This document shows, one piece after another, positions 1 through 8,453 of a DNA stretch of 35,756 nucleotides (its first letter is position 1; each line of letters begins with the position of its first letter). The translations under genes and the position numbers were made by a program. Source of the DNA: Nitrosotalea sp. (GTDB taxonomy: Archaea; Thermoproteota; Nitrososphaeria; Nitrososphaerales; Nitrosopumilaceae); assembly GCA_023251795.1 (NCBI GenBank), contig JAHEYD010000011.1, positions 1 through 35,756 on the forward strand, written 5' to 3'. The notes under the pieces were generated by a model, which was given only the letters and a program-made list of their open reading frames with translations, was not told where the DNA came from and made no database searches.

Positions 1-42
1 TCCATGGTCATCATTTTTGCCTCTAAGTTTTTCGGCTGGCAT
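1..42 (-). CDS. Partial gene cut by left edge (N-terminus only)
   Basis: Only 14 codons are visible, reading MPAEKLRGKNDDHG from an ATG at 42 toward the window edge. The reading is hydrophilic and protein-like. A TATA-like AT-rich stretch lies about 35-45 bases upstream on the same strand. A second ATG at 47 opens another frame (MRCQPKN...), so the frame is not certain. No function can be assigned from this fragment. Confidence 0.35.
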   Translation of the reverse strand, partial: MPAEKLRGKNDDHG

Positions 43-217
43 CTCATTTAACAGTCAGGCAGAATTCCTCAGTAAAACTTAAGTATTTTTTATCGGATGA
101 TTCGATCTACTTTTAATAGATTATTACTTGATAATATCTTTGAAAATACAAAAAAGTAGAAAAGCTGCGTAATTGTTTTATAAAATGAAATTTTTATTTT
201 AATAGAGAGACGACGTA

Positions 218-340
218 ATGTATGCCATAGCGGATAAAAAGCAGCAAGATATGAACAAAGAAAAACACGTCCATAGATGGTGTGTTGCTTCAGATCACTG
301 GCAATGTGAGATTTGTGGAAAAACGTTCGGATTAACATAA
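218..340 (+). CDS. Small Cys/His (zinc-binding-like) protein, 40 aa
   Basis: This is a 40-codon frame from ATG 218 to TAA 340. The C-terminal half carries H17, H19, C22, H27, C30 and C33, with the last two as a CxxC (W-Q-C-E-I-C-G-K). This spacing suggests a single zinc-binding knuckle. An AT-rich TATA-like element (TTTTTATTTTAATAG) ends roughly 15-25 bases before the ATG, fitting a short-leader archaeal promoter. A later in-frame ATG at 251 would give a 29-residue product with the same motif. Mini zinc-ribbon proteins are common in this phylum. The role is unknown; nucleic-acid or protein binding is a guess. It is a different family from the similar-sized Cys protein at 12074-12190. Confidence 0.55.
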   Translation: MYAIADKKQQDMNKEKHVHRWCVASDHWQCEICGKTFGLT

Positions 341-510
341 AGTATTACATCATTTATCTTATAATCATGACGTGACATCTTGCATGATGCATTACATTAA
401 GTGAAACACTTGCAAGTAACAATTCCTTGAAATGGTTGTTGTCATCTTTTTGTTAGAAAAGTAGCTTTTGATAGTGAAGCTTATATTTTTAAAAACAAAT
501 TCATTCGCAA

Positions 511-939
511 TTGAAAACTGCCTTAGAATCCACAAAAGATGAGAACCGGTGGTTTGACATTGCCGATAATGAATATGCGACAAAGACATTACGCGCTTTA
601 GGAGATGATGTTAAAAGGAAGATCCTCAACTCATTTATCGATACACCAAGGACAATAAACGAAGTACTCAGAATGAATTGTATCTCACATACATCCGGTT
701 ATAGAAAAGCAAAGTCATTAATCGACGATGGTTTGCTTGTATCAACAAACATTTCTCAAACTGAACGAGGAAAATCTGTAAACACATACATCCCAATATT
801 CAAGAATCTCATCATTAGGATAGTGAAAGACAAAGTCATTGTAAAAGTTCAATTCAACCACACAGTAAGAAATAGAGATTTGCTGCCACCATTAATTGAT
901 AAGCTTGAAGTAGCAAACAAGATACGCCTCTCATTATGA
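511..939 (+). CDS. Winged-helix (ArsR-like) transcriptional regulator
   Basis: The 142-residue product has an N-terminal winged helix-turn-helix at about residues 25-90: T-L-R-A-L-G-D-D-V-K-R-K-I-L-N-S, then T-I-N-E-V-L-R (helix 2), a recognition helix around S-G-Y-R-K-A-K-S-L-I-D-D-G-L-L, and a beta wing. The C-terminal third is a basic beta-rich extension of unknown role. This is the usual layout of one-domain archaeal DNA-binding regulators. TTG at 511 is the only early start; the next ATG would remove the HTH. It stands alone between AT-rich gaps, so its target is not evident. The HTH call is from the residue pattern; effector and operator are unknown. Confidence 0.7.
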   Translation: MKTALESTKDENRWFDIADNEYATKTLRALGDDVKRKILNSFIDTPRTINEVLRMNCISHTSGYRKAKSLIDDGLLVSTNISQTERGKSVNTYIPIFKNLIIRIVKDKVIVKVQFNHTVRNRDLLPPLIDKLEVANKIRLSL

Positions 940-1182
940 GTTGTATAGATACGCTGAGTTTAGTCCACAGTTTTATAAAGACGCAATCCTGTAATTATCA
1001 AGTAATTTTCCAATATTACATACTGGCCTTATTCTAACAAAGAATGCTTTAGAACACGGATGAGCTGCTACCCACAAAGATTGAAGAGTCGCATTGAAGA
1101 AATCAAACTAGAGATTTCTGATCAGGATACTTTGCAATAAGAAAAAACTTGCAAATATAATGATTAGAACAATTTCATTTTG

Positions 1183-2508
1183 TTAAACTTTCAAATGCTT
1201 CTCTAAAAACAATATAGTGTTTTGCCAAGCATCTTTTGTCTCTTGTGGAGCATAGTTTGCTCCAGAAGGATTTGCAAAGGCGTGACCTACATCTGGGTAT
1301 ATGTATATTTCATTTTCTATGCCAAGATCATTTAATATAGATTCAAACTCGTTTACGGTTTCAACTGTGATGGACTGGTCTTTTCCTCCGAAGATTCCCA
1401 AAACAGGCCAGTTAATCATAGATAGACGGTCTTGATCTGTAACTGGCTGACCGTAGTAAATTATAGTAGCATCAAGCTCGTTTCCACTTAATGCATAGTT
1501 TAGTGACTGCGTCCCTCCAAAACACCATCCAATTGTAGCTAATCTTTCTATTCCATAGTTTGTTCTTAGAAATTCTGCTACGGCTTCGATGTTGGAGATT
1601 CCTTTTTCAGCATCAAAGCTAGTCATCAGTTGCCTTGCACCATCAGGAGTTGTTGCTACCTGACCTGCATACAAGTCTGCTGCAAAGACGGTGTATCCAT
1701 GAGAAGCAAGATTTCTTGCCATGTCTTTGATGTTGTCGTTTAGGCCCCACCACTCATGTATAAGTATTACACCAGGAAAACTTCCAGACTCTGATGGTCT
1801 TGCAAGAAATCCTGTTGAATTGTTATAGCTTATTGTGTCAGTTGTTATTTGATATTTCCCTAGCTCAAAAATGTCAGAATTTTTTGGTTCGTCTTTGACA
1901 TATTCAGGTAAGACGTGTACTGCCCATCCCCTCTCAATTAATTTTGCTACACTGTCAGGTTTGACACAAGCTGGTTTACCATTAGTTTTTTTCATAATTA
2001 GTTGCAGGTCAGCTGAGCATACAATTTTGTCAATTGCAATTCCAGATAGGTATTGTTTTAGAGGCGACATGGCAATGTGTGTATCTGAGACTACAAGTGT
2101 GATGGAATAATCTGAAAGCTGGATCTCTTTACTGCTGTATGGATAGGGCTGCACTTGAACCAGTTTTATTGTAAAGCTGTCAAAGCTTTGGGTTGTTTTT
2201 TCTTCTAGAGTTGATAGAACAAGGTTACCAAGATCTTGTGAATCTTTAATAACATTGATTGAAATTTTTGCTTCACCTTGCCATACACAGAGAGCGTCTG
2301 CAGGACATCTAGAGTCTTCCACATTCAGAATTGTTATCTCTGCACCATTTGTAAATTGAGCACTATCTCCAACTTGAATCTCAAATGGAACGTCAAGATT
2401 CTGGTATATTGTTTCAGACAAGCTGATACCAGCCCCCAAAACAGATTGCCCACTAAGTAAACTGAATATAAGTGTAAGGGTTAGCACTGTTGTGATTTTC
2501 GTGTGCAA
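1183..2508 (-). CDS. Secreted dienelactone hydrolase with N-terminal accessory domain
   Basis: This is a 441-residue exported alpha/beta hydrolase. Residues 1-25 form a signal peptide. Residues 30-145 are a beta-rich accessory domain with a C-P-A-D-A-L-C-V-W-Q-G motif (C68, C74). Residues 155-200 hold a short conserved block with two Cys (C164, C181) ending in LIERGWAVHVLPEY. The C-terminal half (about 215-441) is a dienelactone-hydrolase fold: nucleophile Cys in G-W-C329-F-G-G, D377 in GGKDQS and H409 in DVGHAF, with HEWWGLN as the strand-3 loop. The family hydrolyses enol-lactones or related esters; this substrate is unknown. The start is TTG at 2508, placed by the signal peptide. Export and the two Cys-containing N-terminal blocks are unusual for the family, which is mostly cytosolic. 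Confidence 0.85.
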   Translation of the reverse strand: MHTKITTVLTLTLIFSLLSGQSVLGAGISLSETIYQNLDVPFEIQVGDSAQFTNGAEITILNVEDSRCPADALCVWQGEAKISINVIKDSQDLGNLVLSTLEEKTTQSFDSFTIKLVQVQPYPYSSKEIQLSDYSITLVVSDTHIAMSPLKQYLSGIAIDKIVCSADLQLIMKKTNGKPACVKPDSVAKLIERGWAVHVLPEYVKDEPKNSDIFELGKYQITTDTISYNNSTGFLARPSESGSFPGVILIHEWWGLNDNIKDMARNLASHGYTVFAADLYAGQVATTPDGARQLMTSFDAEKGISNIEAVAEFLRTNYGIERLATIGWCFGGTQSLNYALSGNELDATIIYYGQPVTDQDRLSMINWPVLGIFGGKDQSITVETVNEFESILNDLGIENEIYIYPDVGHAFANPSGANYAPQETKDAWQNTILFLEKHLKV

Positions 2509-2527
2509 ATTATGTTTGATGTATCAT

Positions 2528-2550
2528 TTAGAGATTACTGATAAATTGTA
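2528..2550 (+). repeat. Dispersed 23-bp intergenic motif, copy A
   Basis: This is one of four near-identical 23-base blocks in the window, beginning TTAGAGATT and ending AAATTGTA. It has ACT where copies C and D have GCT in the middle. It sits between two minus-strand genes, 46 bases past the stop of the coiled-coil gene and 20 bases before the hydrolase start. Function unknown. Confidence 0.6.
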
Positions 2551-2595
2551 AATCAAAATGCGACTATTCCTAGTTTTAGATTGAAAATTAAATAA

Positions 2596-3411
2596 CTAAT
2601 AGCCGCTGCCAGACTTTCTCTTCTTTATCTCTTCGCGAGCTTGTTCCATCTTTTGCTTCATTATATCCATCTCTTCTTTTTTCTTGTCTTTCATCTCGCC
2701 CATCTGTTCTTTCATTGACTCTCTTTTTTCTTTCATCGCCTCTCTTTCCTGTCTCATTTTTTCTTTGAGTGCATCGCTTTGCTCCTTCATCTTTTCTCTC
2801 ATTGCAGCAACATCTTCATGCATTTCATCCCTCATCTCTTTCATTTTTGATCTTGCATCACTTATTGCCATTTTCATAGCATCTCTGTTTTCTTTGAACA
2901 ACTCTCTGAATGCTGTTCTACTTTCTTTGTAAGAATCTCTGATTTCCTTTAGTTTTGCTCTACAATCCTCTCGTACAGAATCTCTGTCTGCAGCAGCTGC
3001 ACTAGCAATTTGTTCCCTACAATCTTTGATTGCATCTAGGGTTACTTCTCTTTGCATCTTAAAGGTAGACATTGCTAGTCGAACATAGCTTGATACTTCC
3101 TGACCTAGATTTTTAACTTCTGTACTAGTCTGATTGGCAGAAGTGGTACTGGTCTGGTTTGTCACAGGCACGGTACTGGTTTGATTTGTCATTGTGCTAG
3201 TTTGGTTGGTTGATGTTGTGCTTGTTTGATTGGTTGATACGGAACTGGTCTGGTTTGTCATTGTGCTTGTCGCGTTCATTGAGCTAGTTTGGTTTGTAGT
3301 GCTGGTTTGATTTGTTTGTGCAAATGAAAATCCAGCGGGCGTCATAAACGCAGCAGCTAAAAGTAAAACAGAAAACAGTATGCTTTGTGTTCGCACAACT
3401 CTTGCCATCAT
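2596..3411 (-). CDS. Secreted sequon-rich coiled-coil protein
   Basis: This 271-residue protein has a signal peptide (about residues 1-31, ending FSFAQ). A Thr/Ser/Asn stalk at about 33-98 carries nine N-x-T sequons (eight NQTS, one NATS). A long charged helical region at about 105-265 is rich in K, E, R and M with coiled-coil spacing, and contains two conserved Cys (AIKDCR and REDCRAKLKEIR). The same helical block recurs in the protein at 17869-18597, so the two are paralogs of one thaumarchaeal secreted family. The stalk suggests a heavily N-glycosylated surface protein (inference). MM at the start gives two possible first codons. The high Met content of the helix (KEMRDEM-type repeats) could allow metal contact, but nothing shows this. 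Molecular role unknown. Confidence 0.75.
   Translation of the reverse strand: MMARVVRTQSILFSVLLLAAAFMTPAGFSFAQTNQTSTTNQTSSMNATSTMTNQTSSVSTNQTSTTSTNQTSTMTNQTSTVPVTNQTSTTSANQTSTEVKNLGQEVSSYVRLAMSTFKMQREVTLDAIKDCREQIASAAAADRDSVREDCRAKLKEIRDSYKESRTAFRELFKENRDAMKMAISDARSKMKEMRDEMHEDVAAMREKMKEQSDALKEKMRQEREAMKEKRESMKEQMGEMKDKKKEEMDIMKQKMEQAREEIKKRKSGSGY
3118..3330. repeat. Degenerate tandem repeat encoding NQTS units
   Basis: Within the coiled-coil gene, an imperfect tandem array encodes nine Asn-x-Thr sequons spaced 5-9 residues apart. Codon use varies between units, so selection on the peptide, not only DNA slippage, is likely to keep it. Confidence 0.65.
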
Positions 3412-3589
3412 TATCGTCTATTTATTTATATTGTTCAACACATGAGAGAGGCGCTGATTTGGACATATTATGCTTTTTCAAACATGGATTTGCAAAACAG
3501 CTAAATTCTGGATCAACACGTGAATAAAAATTCGGTATCCGCTTTATTGCATTATGTGTTTGTAAATAAAATAAAGAAAGGAAGGGATT

Positions 3590-4207
3590 CTATTTTTTCC
3601 CATTTTTTTTCTGTTCAAGACTTTTCAAAGCTTCTGAGATTTTCTCTGCTTTCTGATCTTGTAACATCTTGTCGTAAGTTGGATTGCCTAAGGCAAAACC
3701 CCTACAGTCAAATTCTATCCTATCAAGATACACAAATTTTGTTTTTGCGTTGTAGGTTTCTTCTTTGTCATATTCTGTGTAAACATTATAGTTTTTTATT
3801 TGACAGTCACCATAGCTAAATTGCCTGAATGGTTGATCTCCATGTTGGAATATTACATCTACATCAAATTCAGAATAGTCAAGATTTCCAATTGTTCCTT
3901 GTATAAATGTCGTGTCTATAGCGTGGTAGAGCATTGGCCTATCCCAACCTATTACCCCTTCGAGTTTGAAAGCAAGTGGTTTTGTACGATCAAAGCCACT
4001 TAACATGGTATCAAAGTTTTTGAAGGTGTTTATGTATTCAGTCCCTCCCCTGAAATGAAAGACTGTCCGTAGAGTTATGTCATTTACGCTGTCCGTTTCT
4101 AATTTTGGTTCATCCCCAAAAGTCTTTGTGATTTGACCTGCAGGTACCAAGAGAATGGATGCAATGAAGCCCATGATGACAATTCTTTGAAGATTTGTTT
4201 TCATCAT
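3590..4207 (-). CDS. Secreted protein of unknown function
   Basis: The 205-residue product has an N-terminal signal peptide (hydrophobic residues 9-28, VIMGFIASILLVPAG). A mainly beta-strand body follows: GGTEYINTF, KPLAFKLEGVIGWDRPMLY, DVDVIFQHGDQPFRQFSYGDC. The C-terminal helical tail is charged (QKAEKISEALKSLEQKK). Two Cys (in YGDCQI and EFDCRGF) could form a disulfide outside the cell. I recognise no named domain; it resembles other exported proteins of unknown function in ammonia-oxidising archaea. It lies in a run of minus-strand genes for exported or membrane proteins but is separated from each neighbour by more than 100 bases, so it is probably transcribed alone. Confidence 0.65.
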   Translation of the reverse strand: MMKTNLQRIVIMGFIASILLVPAGQITKTFGDEPKLETDSVNDITLRTVFHFRGGTEYINTFKNFDTMLSGFDRTKPLAFKLEGVIGWDRPMLYHAIDTTFIQGTIGNLDYSEFDVDVIFQHGDQPFRQFSYGDCQIKNYNVYTEYDKEETYNAKTKFVYLDRIEFDCRGFALGNPTYDKMLQDQKAEKISEALKSLEQKKNGKK

Positions 4208-4329
4208 AAAAAGTGATTTTAAACAATATTTAAGGAATTGTCACATAGACAATATAGTAATCTATAGTTTATCTGAACCGTGTTCTAAATTTCATAATAT
4301 TCTTTTTTAACCATCCGGTATCGGTTTTG

Positions 4330-4869
4330 TTATTGATTATCACTTTTTTGTAAATAAGTCGAGATGTAAGATATTCCACCTACAATTACTCCAATGCTTA
4401 GCACTCCTGCAAATGTTGCAATCGGTGGAATGAACTGATCCATTATAGTTAGATTTTGATGTAGTTCTGTATTTCCTGCATTCAAAATCAAATCAAGTGC
4501 GCCAGAGCCCATCAGTCCTGCAAGGATCATCGATATCGTGGTTGCAGCGCCGCCAACATTCATTCCTATCAGATGAATCCATGCCATTACAGCTCGTACT
4601 CCGCGGATGTTTTTTTCCATGTTGATTTCAAGATGATTGTAAAAAATTGCAGTAGTTGCTATAGCAACAACAAGTATCATGTAAAAGACATAACCCAAAA
4701 AGAACCATTTTGCAGGTCCATCAAAGGACAAGGAAAGAAACTGGATTATATTTACATTTGAGGAGACCATTTGGGCTCCAACGACAGATATGGTAAGCCC
4801 TGTAATTATTGCGCCTTGGATTATTGCAGATAAGATGAACTTGTTGCCCCAGGAGCTTGTGCGTTTCAT
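4330..4869 (-). CDS. Four-helix membrane protein, unknown function
   Basis: The 179-residue protein has about four membrane segments: residues 12-34, 52-76, 93-118 and 145-169. His residues near membrane faces (FYNHLE, WIHLIGMN, ELHQN) could bind heme or metal, but no motif proves it. The Gly/Ala-rich third helix (GMNVGGAATTISMILAGLMGSG) suggests tight helix packing. Similar small membrane proteins are found in thaumarchaeal genomes without an assigned role. The ATG at 4869 lies about 90 bases from the divergent amidase/deiminase fusion gene, so the two may share a promoter region. Confidence 0.65.
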   Translation of the reverse strand: MKRTSSWGNKFILSAIIQGAIITGLTISVVGAQMVSSNVNIIQFLSLSFDGPAKWFFLGYVFYMILVVAIATTAIFYNHLEINMEKNIRGVRAVMAWIHLIGMNVGGAATTISMILAGLMGSGALDLILNAGNTELHQNLTIMDQFIPPIATFAGVLSIGVIVGGISYISTYLQKSDNQ

Positions 4870-4961
4870 GGTATACGTTTTCTTGTTGTAGATATGGATA
4901 AACTATTTGGAAAAATCACGTAATTAAAAGTAAATAAGAACCTTAAATCAAAGGTGCCCTG

Positions 4962-6872
4962 ATGACTGACAAAAATGTTACAATAGGACTAGTTCAGACA
5001 CGTGTTTCTGAAGATGTTAAAAATAACATGCAAAATACCGTTGATAAAATAAGAGAAGCGGCAAGCAAAGGAGCAAAAATCGTTTGTTTACAGGAATTGT
5101 ACCGAACCAAGTATTTTCCGACCGATGAAAGAACAGATGTTACAAAAATAGCGGAGCCGATACCTGGCGAGACCACTACAACTCTGTCAGATCTTGCAAA
5201 AGAACTAGACGTCATAATTATTGCGCCAATATTTGAAGTAGATTCTTCAGGAAAACACTACAACACAGCTGTGGTAATTGGCTCTGATGGAAACATAATG
5301 GGAAGTTATCGTAAAATGCATATCCCGCATGATCCGTTTTTTTATGAAAAAAACTATTTTGATGTAGGAGATTCTGGATATCAGGTATTTCGAGCTGGCA
5401 ATTTATCCTTTGGAGTGCTAATATGCTATGATCAGTGGTTTCCTGAAGCAGCGCGAACCTTGACTTTACAAGGAGCAGACATTATCTTTTATCCATCTGC
5501 GATTGGATATCTTGAGGATGATCCGTTATCATATGAAGACTGGCACTATTCTTGGGAAAACATTCAACGCTCTCATGCTATCGCTAACGGCATACACGTT
5601 GCCTCGGTAAATAGGGTTGGAATAGAAGGCAAGATTAGATTCTGGGGCGCTTCGTTTGTCTGCGATGCGTTTGGAAGAATGATCAAAAGGGCAAGTACAG
5701 AAAATGAAGAAGTTGTTGTTGCAACACTTGACATTTCCCAGAACAAAAGAATTCAGGAGGGTTGGGGATTTTTGAGGAATCGACTTCCTGCAACTTATGG
5801 CATGATCACTTCTCGGGTTTTAAATGAAACCCCGAAGAGCATGGGATATTTCATGCCAGCAGAATGGGAAAGACATGATGCGACTTGGCTTGCTTGGCCA
5901 CATGATCCTGTAACATTTCCAAATCGAATCAAAAAAGTGGAAAGTGCATATGTAAAAATGATTTTAGCTTTATCAAAAAATGAAAACATCAATCTTTTTG
6001 TTACAGACTTGAAGATGAAAGGAAGAGTAAGAAACCTTCTCAAGCAAAAAGGTATTGATCTTCACAAAATTAGATTCCACATATGGAATTATACTGATGT
6101 TTGGTTTAGAGACTATGGTCCAATTTTTGTTTTAAACAAAGAAAAAAAACAGATGGCTTTTGTACACTGGATATTCAATGCATGGGGTGAAAAATACAAA
6201 GATCTTATGCGAGATACACAGATTCCTGGTATCATAAGTGACAGATTGCAGCTAAATAATTTCAGGCCAGGCATAGTCTTAGAGGGCGGTTCTGTTGATG
6301 TAAACGGCAAAGGTACCATACTTACTACAGAGCAATGTCTGTTAAATAGTAACAGAAATCCACATCTTTCAAAAGATGAAATTGAGAAATATTTGCTAAA
6401 CTATTTTGGTGCAAATAATATAATCTGGCTAAAAGGCGGTGTTGCAGGAGATGATACAGATGGCCATATTGATAATTTGGCTCGTTTTGTCAATCCAAGA
6501 ACTGTCTTGTGTGCTTTTGAAGAAGACAAGACCGATGATAATCATGGCATCTTAAAAGCAAACTATGAGATTTTATTACAATCAACTGATCAGGATGGAA
6601 AGAAATTAAAAGTAATCAAAGTGCCAATGCCTCCTGTTATTCGCAGTACTGTTAGGGGTGAAAAAACACGGCTGCCTGCAAGTTATCTTAACTTTTATGT
6701 CGCAAACAATGTGGTTTTGGTTCCCATATTCAAGCACAAAAACGATCGCGTAGCATTAAAAATTATTCAGAACCAATTTCCAAGAAGAAAAGTGATAGGA
6801 ATTGATTGTAGGGATCTGATTTATGGAATGGGTGCAATCCACTGCATCATGCAGCAACAGCCTTTGTTGTGA
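4962..6872 (+). CDS. Fused N-carbamoylputrescine amidase / agmatine deiminase
   Basis: One uninterrupted 636-codon frame joins two enzymes that act in sequence in polyamine synthesis. Residues 1 to about 285 are a nitrilase-superfamily amidase like AguB, with triad E45 (CLQELY), K118 (YRKMHIPHDP) and C155 (LICYDQWFPEAAR). Residues from about 292 to 636 are a guanidino-group-modifying enzyme like agmatine deiminase AguA: DVWFRDYGP near 379-387, LEGGSVDVNGKGT near 440-452, GDDTDGHID around D498-H502, and nucleophile C628 in GMGAIHC. AguA converts agmatine to N-carbamoylputrescine and ammonia; AguB then makes putrescine, CO2 and ammonia. Note that the order in the protein is AguB-AguA. Start ATG 4962 is preceded by a GGTG Shine-Dalgarno-like element. 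Substrates are inferred from family resemblance, though both active sites look intact. Confidence 0.88.
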   Translation: MTDKNVTIGLVQTRVSEDVKNNMQNTVDKIREAASKGAKIVCLQELYRTKYFPTDERTDVTKIAEPIPGETTTTLSDLAKELDVIIIAPIFEVDSSGKHYNTAVVIGSDGNIMGSYRKMHIPHDPFFYEKNYFDVGDSGYQVFRAGNLSFGVLICYDQWFPEAARTLTLQGADIIFYPSAIGYLEDDPLSYEDWHYSWENIQRSHAIANGIHVASVNRVGIEGKIRFWGASFVCDAFGRMIKRASTENEEVVVATLDISQNKRIQEGWGFLRNRLPATYGMITSRVLNETPKSMGYFMPAEWERHDATWLAWPHDPVTFPNRIKKVESAYVKMILALSKNENINLFVTDLKMKGRVRNLLKQKGIDLHKIRFHIWNYTDVWFRDYGPIFVLNKEKKQMAFVHWIFNAWGEKYKDLMRDTQIPGIISDRLQLNNFRPGIVLEGGSVDVNGKGTILTTEQCLLNSNRNPHLSKDEIEKYLLNYFGANNIIWLKGGVAGDDTDGHIDNLARFVNPRTVLCAFEEDKTDDNHGILKANYEILLQSTDQDGKKLKVIKVPMPPVIRSTVRGEKTRLPASYLNFYVANNVVLVPIFKHKNDRVALKIIQNQFPRRKVIGIDCRDLIYGMGAIHCIMQQQPLL

Positions 6873-7044
6873 AATTAGATATACGGATCTTTTTGTATTG
6901 ATATAATGATCATGTTCCATATTTGGCAATTGTAATTTATTCAATATAGAAATCAAATTGTTAAAAAATTTTGCACTAATGCTAGTTCTAGAGGAATAAT
7001 GAGTTGCACAGTATAAATGAACTATAAACTATATAGATTAAACT

Positions 7045-7611
7045 ATGGATCCAATAAAATTTGTAGATTCATTGGATGGCCAAAAGCATGTTGTACTAGT
7101 TTATGATGACTGGTCTTTTGGAAAGATGATTCAGTTTCGTTTTATAAATAACGGATTGATGAAAGGTGAAAATTGTATATATCTTACACATGGAGATCCT
7201 AGAATAATTAAAAACGAGATGGATGAGAACGAAATAGATGTAAAAGAATTTATACAAAAAGACCTACTACACATACAACAAATCTCCAGTCCAGAAAAAG
7301 ATCCTAAAGGAATACTGATTGGGTATGAAAACATTGTAAAACAAGTCACTGCTGATAAAAAACCGCCATACCGGGTAGTAGGCAGAATTATGCCCGACAT
7401 TGGAATTGAGGAAGCAATGTCAGTCCAAATTGCAATAGAACGCATGGCTCATGCAACTTTTGAAAATCTCAATTCGACTGTTCTTTGTACATATGATTTT
7501 AATGATATTCCATCCAAGGATTACAAGATGTGGCTTGGACGCCTTTTTTCACATCATCATGCTGCAATTGTTTCTACTCGCAGTGGGATTTCCATGGCAG
7601 ATTATCTATGA
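7045..7611 (+). CDS. MEDS-domain sensory protein
   Basis: The 188-residue protein fits the MEDS (methanogen/methylotroph DcmR sensory) domain over nearly all its length. It opens with K-H-V-V-L-V-Y-D-D near residue 14, then an F-I-N-N-G-L-x-K-G-E-N-C-I-Y-L-T strand-turn unit, and ends with a RecA-like core (TVLCTYDFNDIPS). MEDS domains are related to KaiC/RadA folds and are thought to bind small ligands in signalling. No output domain or complete Walker A motif is visible, so it probably acts through a partner. The start is ATG 7045 with a TATA-like AGTATAAATG about 30 bases upstream, giving a nearly leaderless transcript. The neighbouring secreted-protein gene begins about 130 bases downstream on the same strand. 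Confidence 0.75.
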   Translation: MDPIKFVDSLDGQKHVVLVYDDWSFGKMIQFRFINNGLMKGENCIYLTHGDPRIIKNEMDENEIDVKEFIQKDLLHIQQISSPEKDPKGILIGYENIVKQVTADKKPPYRVVGRIMPDIGIEEAMSVQIAIERMAHATFENLNSTVLCTYDFNDIPSKDYKMWLGRLFSHHHAAIVSTRSGISMADYL

Positions 7612-7721
7612 TGCAAATCTAGAAACATTTTATTGCAAGTAACATCTATCTTTTTCAACATTTCATGAATTTTATCAAAATCTCATTGATTATCTTGTAT
7701 CATATAGAATATCATTCTAAA

Positions 7722-7739
7722 ATACTAACTTTTTAGTAT
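7722..7739. promoter_or_regulatory. Perfect inverted repeat just before GTG start
   Basis: ATACTAA and its exact complement TTAGTAT are separated by four bases (CTTT), ending three bases before the GTG at 7743. It may be an operator or, in RNA, a 7-bp hairpin that hides the ribosome site. The half-site resembles that of the larger palindrome at 17208-17234. Confidence 0.45.
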
Positions 7740-7742
7740 CAG

Positions 7743-8453
7743 GTGCAAAAAAGTACGATATTGAAAAAACAGATATCTTTCATCATTCTGCTTTCTACTG
7801 CTTGGTTGATTACTGGTGGTCTTTTAGTCAGTGCGTATGCAGAACAATATTTGATTCCAAGTTGGATTAAAAATAATGCCAAGTGGTGGTCTGGTGGACA
7901 GATTGAAGATTCTGACTTTGTGAAAGGTATCCAGTATCTCATTGAGACAGGGATAATGAAGATACCAGAAACTAAATCGTCTGTCTCTCAATCATCACAA
8001 ATTCCAACGTGGATAAAAAATAATGCCGGGTGGTGGGCAGATGGTAAAATATCTGATAGTGACTTTGTATCAGGAATACAGTATTTGATTAACAATGGAA
8101 TAATTCGGATCAATTCTGATTCTGCAAATGAACCAGAGTCTACACAAAGACTAAGCATTACATTAGAAGGTAAAAATGTGGTCCAACTTGGTGGCAAACA
8201 ATACATCACTGTTAAAGTCACAGATGGAAAAAAACTTGTAACTGATGCTGCTGTATCAGCCAGGGTAACATACTCTTATGGTGATACTATCAAAACCTTT
8301 GATGGGGTAAGCAATTATTATGGTGAATTTCGTTTTTCATGGAATATTGAAGGATACACTCCTGGAACATATACTGTATTTTTGGATGTAAGTAAATCAG
8401 GATATACTTCTGCTAATGGCCTATTCTCATTCACAGTCAAAGATATAGCATAA
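7743..8453 (+). CDS. Secreted protein with two WIKNNAxWW repeats and Ig-like domain
   Basis: The 236-residue exported protein has a signal peptide ending near SAYA (residue 33). Two copies follow, at about 37-74 and 86-123, of a 35-residue helical unit: IPxWIKNNAxWWxxGxI, then a DSDF segment and GIQYLI. Residues 135-235 form one beta-sandwich like a bacterial Ig or carboxypeptidase-regulatory domain (RLSITLEGKNVVQLGGKQYITVKV). The tandem unit is widespread in exported thaumarchaeal proteins and also forms the C-terminus of the protease at 12313-13776. I infer a cell-surface attachment or assembly role. The GTG start at 7743 is set by the signal peptide. Its last 17 bases overlap the convergent zinc-ribbon gene. 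Confidence 0.8.
   Translation: MQKSTILKKQISFIILLSTAWLITGGLLVSAYAEQYLIPSWIKNNAKWWSGGQIEDSDFVKGIQYLIETGIMKIPETKSSVSQSSQIPTWIKNNAGWWADGKISDSDFVSGIQYLINNGIIRINSDSANEPESTQRLSITLEGKNVVQLGGKQYITVKVTDGKKLVTDAAVSARVTYSYGDTIKTFDGVSNYYGEFRFSWNIEGYTPGTYTVFLDVSKSGYTSANGLFSFTVKDIA

Noticed and set aside
90-338. Minus-strand frame of 82 codons
   Set aside because: AT-driven composition, and antisense to the better-supported Cys/His mini-gene at 218-340.
1060-1140. 26-codon plus frame (MSCYPQRLKSRIEE...)
   Set aside because: Short, no promoter or ligand motif; could be chance in the 940-1182 gap.
2684-2932. Plus-strand frame of 82 codons
   Set aside because: It is the antisense shadow of the charged coiled-coil gene (Ser/Phe/Ile-rich reading of Lys/Glu codons).
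3520-3819. Plus-strand frame of 99 codons
   Set aside because: Mostly antisense to the secreted protein gene at 3590-4207 and lacking any domain or start signal.
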